Below are positions 61,696 through 64,000 of a DNA stretch of 64,000 nt, one piece after another (within the stretch, counting starts at the first letter, position 1; each line of letters opens with the position of its first letter). The translations under genes were made by a program, and so were the position numbers. Under the pieces are notes generated by a model that was not told the DNA's origin, searched no databases, and saw only the letters and a program-made list of their open reading frames with translations. Source of the stretch: Haloechinothrix alba (GTDB lineage Bacteria; Actinomycetota; Actinomycetes; Mycobacteriales; Pseudonocardiaceae); NCBI RefSeq assembly GCF_900188115.1, contig NZ_FZNW01000007.1, positions 168,591-232,590 on the forward strand, given 5' to 3'.

Positions 61696-62571
61696 TTATC
61701 CGGCCGAGTGATCCACTGCGTGATCGGCCGACGCACCGCCTGCGGTTGTCAGCACGTGCCGGATCTCGCTGACGACTCGGTCAGCGGCGTCTTCCATGAG
61801 GAAGTGCCCGGCTCCGGCGATGGTGACGAGTTCTGCGCGCGGGATGTCCTCGGCGAGTTGCCGCCCGTAGCTCAGCGGCTGCCACTGGTCGAGCTCACCC
61901 CAGAGGATGCGTGTCGGCATGGAGAACGTCTTGAGCTGGGGCGCGAGCTGCCGAGTCGGAGTCGAGTCGTAGTGGCGAACTTGGTGTTCGAAGAACGACA
62001 TGCGCCCGAGCGGCGTGCGAAGGGGCGCGAGGTAGGCGTCGAGCACAGCGCCGGACATGTGCCCGGGTTCGGCGACGGTCATGCGTAGTTGGCGGGCCAG
62101 CATGTCTTCGAAGTCCTGCTGTGGCATTGCCGCGTAGTCGTCGAGGTGATGGTGGATGATGTCCTGCCAGGTGGTCGACGGCCACGAGTCGTAGCTGACG
62201 CTGTCGATGAGCATCAGCCGGTTCACGCGAGGCCTGTTGCCGGCGGCGAACAGCTGCGCGATCGCGCCCCCGATGTCGTGGCCGATGAGCGTGCACCGGC
62301 GAACATCCAGCTCTGCGAGAAGCGCGCCGAGCAACTCCGCTTGCGCCGTCACGGAGGTGTCGCGTGCAAGCGGGCGCTCCGACGCCCCGTAACCCAACAG
62401 GTCATAGGCGACGACGGTGTGCCCGCGCTCTTCCAACGGCGGGATCACGTGGCGCCAGATGAACGAATGTGACGGCGTGCCGTGCAGGAACACCAGCGTC
62501 TCGCCGGAATCACCCTGGGTGTAGCGGCAGGCCAGGCGTACACCGTCGACGATCACATGTCGGTCGAGCAT
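61696..62571 (-). CDS. Alpha/beta hydrolase with Asp nucleophile
   Basis: The 291-residue protein has LHGTPSHSFIWRHV, the elbow IGHDIGGAIAQ (nucleophile Asp), an acidic residue in WGELDQWQ and the His in GAGHFLMED. An Asp nucleophile marks epoxide hydrolases and haloalkane dehalogenases; the Trp next to the nucleophile that most dehalogenases have is Ile here. Two ACCGGTCGGT motifs lie just upstream of its ATG and probably control it. Confidence 0.87.
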   Translation of the reverse strand: MLDRHVIVDGVRLACRYTQGDSGETLVFLHGTPSHSFIWRHVIPPLEERGHTVVAYDLLGYGASERPLARDTSVTAQAELLGALLAELDVRRCTLIGHDIGGAIAQLFAAGNRPRVNRLMLIDSVSYDSWPSTTWQDIIHHHLDDYAAMPQQDFEDMLARQLRMTVAEPGHMSGAVLDAYLAPLRTPLGRMSFFEHQVRHYDSTPTRQLAPQLKTFSMPTRILWGELDQWQPLSYGRQLAEDIPRAELVTIAGAGHFLMEDAADRVVSEIRHVLTTAGGASADHAVDHSAG

Positions 62572-62591
62572 GAGTTCCCCAAACCTGGAGG

Positions 62592-62665
62592 TATACCGGT
62601 CGGTTTATCTATCATACGAAGCACAACACGTGCCGGGAAGCATGTCAACCCACCGGTCGGTATAC
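62592..62665. promoter_or_regulatory. Two ACCGGTCGGT operator-like sites
   Basis: TATACCGGTCGGTTTA (62592-62607) and CACCGGTCGGTATAC (62651-62665) share ACCGGTCGGT in the same orientation, 57 bases apart. Their flanks are A/T-rich, as is usual for TetR-family operators. They lie between the alpha/beta hydrolase start and the SDR relic. A weaker AACCGGTATG is upstream of the HAD gene near 60885. The matching regulator is not intact in this window. Confidence 0.6.
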
Positions 62666-62744
62666 TTGTCACGGATCTCGGCTTCGCCCTGGCGAGGATC
62701 GCCGCAGCTGCGCACATGGTGCGTGAGCGCGGCCGTGTACGTCG

Positions 62745-63224
62745 TCACCCGGGTCGATCGACGGAGATGTCGTACTCGAGTTCTCCCGCGCCGCCGTACG
62801 GCGAGAGGTCGGTGACTCCGGCGTCGTGGAGCACCTCCATGTCGAGGAACGTGTTGCCGGTGCACTCGCTCGCGGGCCGCTCGAGGATCGTGGTGGCGGC
62901 GTCGGCCACGATCTCGGGTGAGCGCGACCTGTCCATCGCGGCTTCGCCACCGAGAATGTTCTTCACCGCATCAGTGGCGATGTAGGTCTCGGGCCACAAG
63001 CAGTTGGCCGCCACGCCGCGTTCGACCGCCCGCTGCACCGATGCCTCGTCGCGTACGTCCCCGACGACTGCAAGCGCACTGCCGCCCGCGGCCTCGATCG
63101 CTGCGGCAGCAGTGTGGATCGTGCCGGACAACCGGCGGTCCGGAGTGTCGCTCTTGGCCAGCAGGATCAGGTTGGCGCCGCGGCTGCCGCCGGACATGAG
63201 CAGGGTGCGGCCCGCGAGACACAT
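62745..63224 (-). pseudogene. Short-chain dehydrogenase with two internal deletions
   Basis: ATG 63224 with AAGGAG upstream starts a normal SDR (CLAGRTLLMSGGSRG), but the next residues are ANLILLAKSDTP, so the remainder of the cofactor motif (about 13 residues) is missing. Later RAVERGV joins directly to AANCLWPETYIAT, deleting about 110 residues with the catalytic Ser-Tyr-Lys. The C-terminus (ECTGNTFLDMEVL, then GGAGELEYDI) is intact. The 159-codon frame has no stop inside, but the enzyme cannot work. Confidence 0.82.
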
Positions 63225-63495
63225 CCGGTGATCTCCTTGCCGAATATGCCGCGAGCGATGACCCACTTCAGGATCTCGTTGGCGCCCTCGTCGATCTCCC
63301 CGACCTTGCTGTCGCGGTAGATCGCCTCGACCGGCCCCGGCGTGCCGTCGGCGCTGAGCTCCCGGGCGAAGCCGAGCCCACCGAACGCCTGGACCGCATC
63401 GCGGGCCACGTCGACCGCCAACCGGCTTCCGTACTACTTCGCCATCGCGGCTTCCGGCTCGGGGAACACCTCACCGGCGTCGCGGCGGGGCGCGT
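63167..63495 (-). pseudogene. Acyl-CoA dehydrogenase, C-terminal remnant
   Basis: The minus strand encodes EPEAAMAK, then TAG (63434-63436), then YGSRLAVDVARDAVQAFGGL and GANEILKWVIARGIFGKEI, the last quarter of an acyl-CoA dehydrogenase. The 5' part is cut off near 63496, where transposase-like sequence begins. The frame runs on into the SDR gene to 63167. It was probably in an operon with that SDR. Confidence 0.75.
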
Positions 63496-63496
63496 C

Positions 63497-63940
63497 TGGA
63501 ACTTTGTGTGTTGATTTCGTGGCCCGACGGGGTGGCAGCACTGGTTAGTGCTGCTGCCCGGAGAGGATCACGAGCACGAGCGAGGACACGAACGTCGATC
63601 AGTTGACTGACGTGGATCAGCTGGCCGATGGGCTGCTGAACCGTGCCGATGCTGATCAGGCCGAGCTACTCGGGTCTGACGGGCTGCTGACGGAGTTGAC
63701 GCAGCTGGTGCCCAAGCACGCGCGTCGGCTGGCTGGGTTCAACGAGCAGCTCCTGAGCTGGTAGGCGCACAGCATGAGCGTGCGTGACATTCGCTCCCAT
63801 CTGGCCGAGCTCTACGGAGTCGAGGTGTCCGGGGACGTGATCTCGCGGGTCCCTGACGCGGTGGCCGAGGAGATCACCACATGGCAGAACCGGCCATTGG
63901 ACCCGGCTTGCTCTCTAAGGGTCGTTGCGAATCCGGACGG
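63497..63940 (+). pseudogene. IS256-type transposase remnant
   Basis: A frame from about 63567 (ATC where a start is expected) reads LTDVDQLADGLLNRADADQA and LLTELTQLV, then jumps to PKHARRLAGFNEQ, missing about 75 residues. A TAG (63762-63764) interrupts LLSW and [20 protein letters not shown]. It then runs to [10 protein letters not shown] and ends. These are IS256-family (Mutator-like) features. The element inserted into the acyl-CoA dehydrogenase gene and later decayed. Confidence 0.75.
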
Positions 63941-63951
63941 GAGGGGTTCGC

Positions 63952-64000
63952 ATGCCGAAGTATGCACCGAACAAGATGTCAGCGGAGGTCAAGCGCCGGT
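63952..64000 (+). CDS. Start of another transposase-like gene (partial)
   Basis: An ATG at 63952 behind GGAGGGG begins [16 protein letters not shown] and runs off the window. The basic start is transposase-like, and it follows a break in the IS256-type sequence near 63915, so it may be a second insertion. Sixteen residues do not fix the family. Confidence 0.35.
   Translation, partial: MPKYAPNKMSAEVKRR

Overview
The window is about 70% GC, dense with GTG starts, ATGA/GTGA stop-start overlaps and actinobacterial families: XRE-DUF397 pairs, DUF3556, PucR, a DUF222/HNH (13E12-type) protein, R2lox-like oxidase and PF13796-type sensor kinases. It fits a chromosome of an actinomycete near Pseudonocardiales (Saccharomonospora, Prauserella, Amycolatopsis or Haloechinothrix type). 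This is inferred from gene families only; no rRNA or tRNA gene was found.

Layout. (1) 1-2918: a two-component system (response regulator start, kinase, stand-alone sensor protein) and a membrane fatty acid desaturase. (2) 3191-12735: a 9.5 kb integrated element splitting a DUF222/HNH gene whose halves lie at 3000-3192 and 12734-13847. It carries a large serine integrase next to one end, a RepA-like AAA ATPase, an HK97-fold capsid gene, a tape measure gene, a ribbon-helix-helix protein and about eleven other small genes. Integrase class, target family and gene order resemble the phiRv1 prophage-like element of Mycobacterium tuberculosis. A LexA-type box precedes the disrupted host gene, and the integrase follows that gene in the same orientation. 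(3) 14021-19216: ferredoxin reductase, ferredoxin, a wrecked P450, a 5'-truncated TetR gene, an orphan kinase and an R2lox-like gene lacking its metal-ligand core. (4) 19335-48788: mostly intact metabolic genes: a PucR regulator with an acyl-CoA synthetase / DUF3556 / FAD oxidoreductase group; a secreted M28 peptidase; PolX; small enzymes; a LuxR-type ATPase regulator; an ImmA-like peptidase / MAB_1171c-like membrane protein / P450 group; and an SDR / quinone reductase / APH-like kinase / acyl-CoA dehydrogenase operon. (5) 48942-51843: an anchored protein, then an XRE-DUF397 pair facing five tiny genes across a paired palindromic operator. (6) 52089-60068: a lone ectA, a TetR with a broken MMPL transporter, a His-rich CopB-type ATPase, a damaged ABC transporter and gdhA. 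(7) 60069-64000: remnants (cupredoxin, TetR, SDR, acyl-CoA dehydrogenase, IS256-type transposase) around two intact enzymes (HAD dehalogenase, alpha/beta hydrolase).

Two themes stand out. The integrated element looks like a capsid- and tape-measure-encoding satellite with iteron-like repeats in its replication gene, and its integrase may be transcribed from the SOS promoter of the gene it interrupts. Separately, many genes outside the element carry precise internal deletions, often in frame, that remove catalytic cores. This suggests deletion-driven gene loss, or possibly an assembly artefact.
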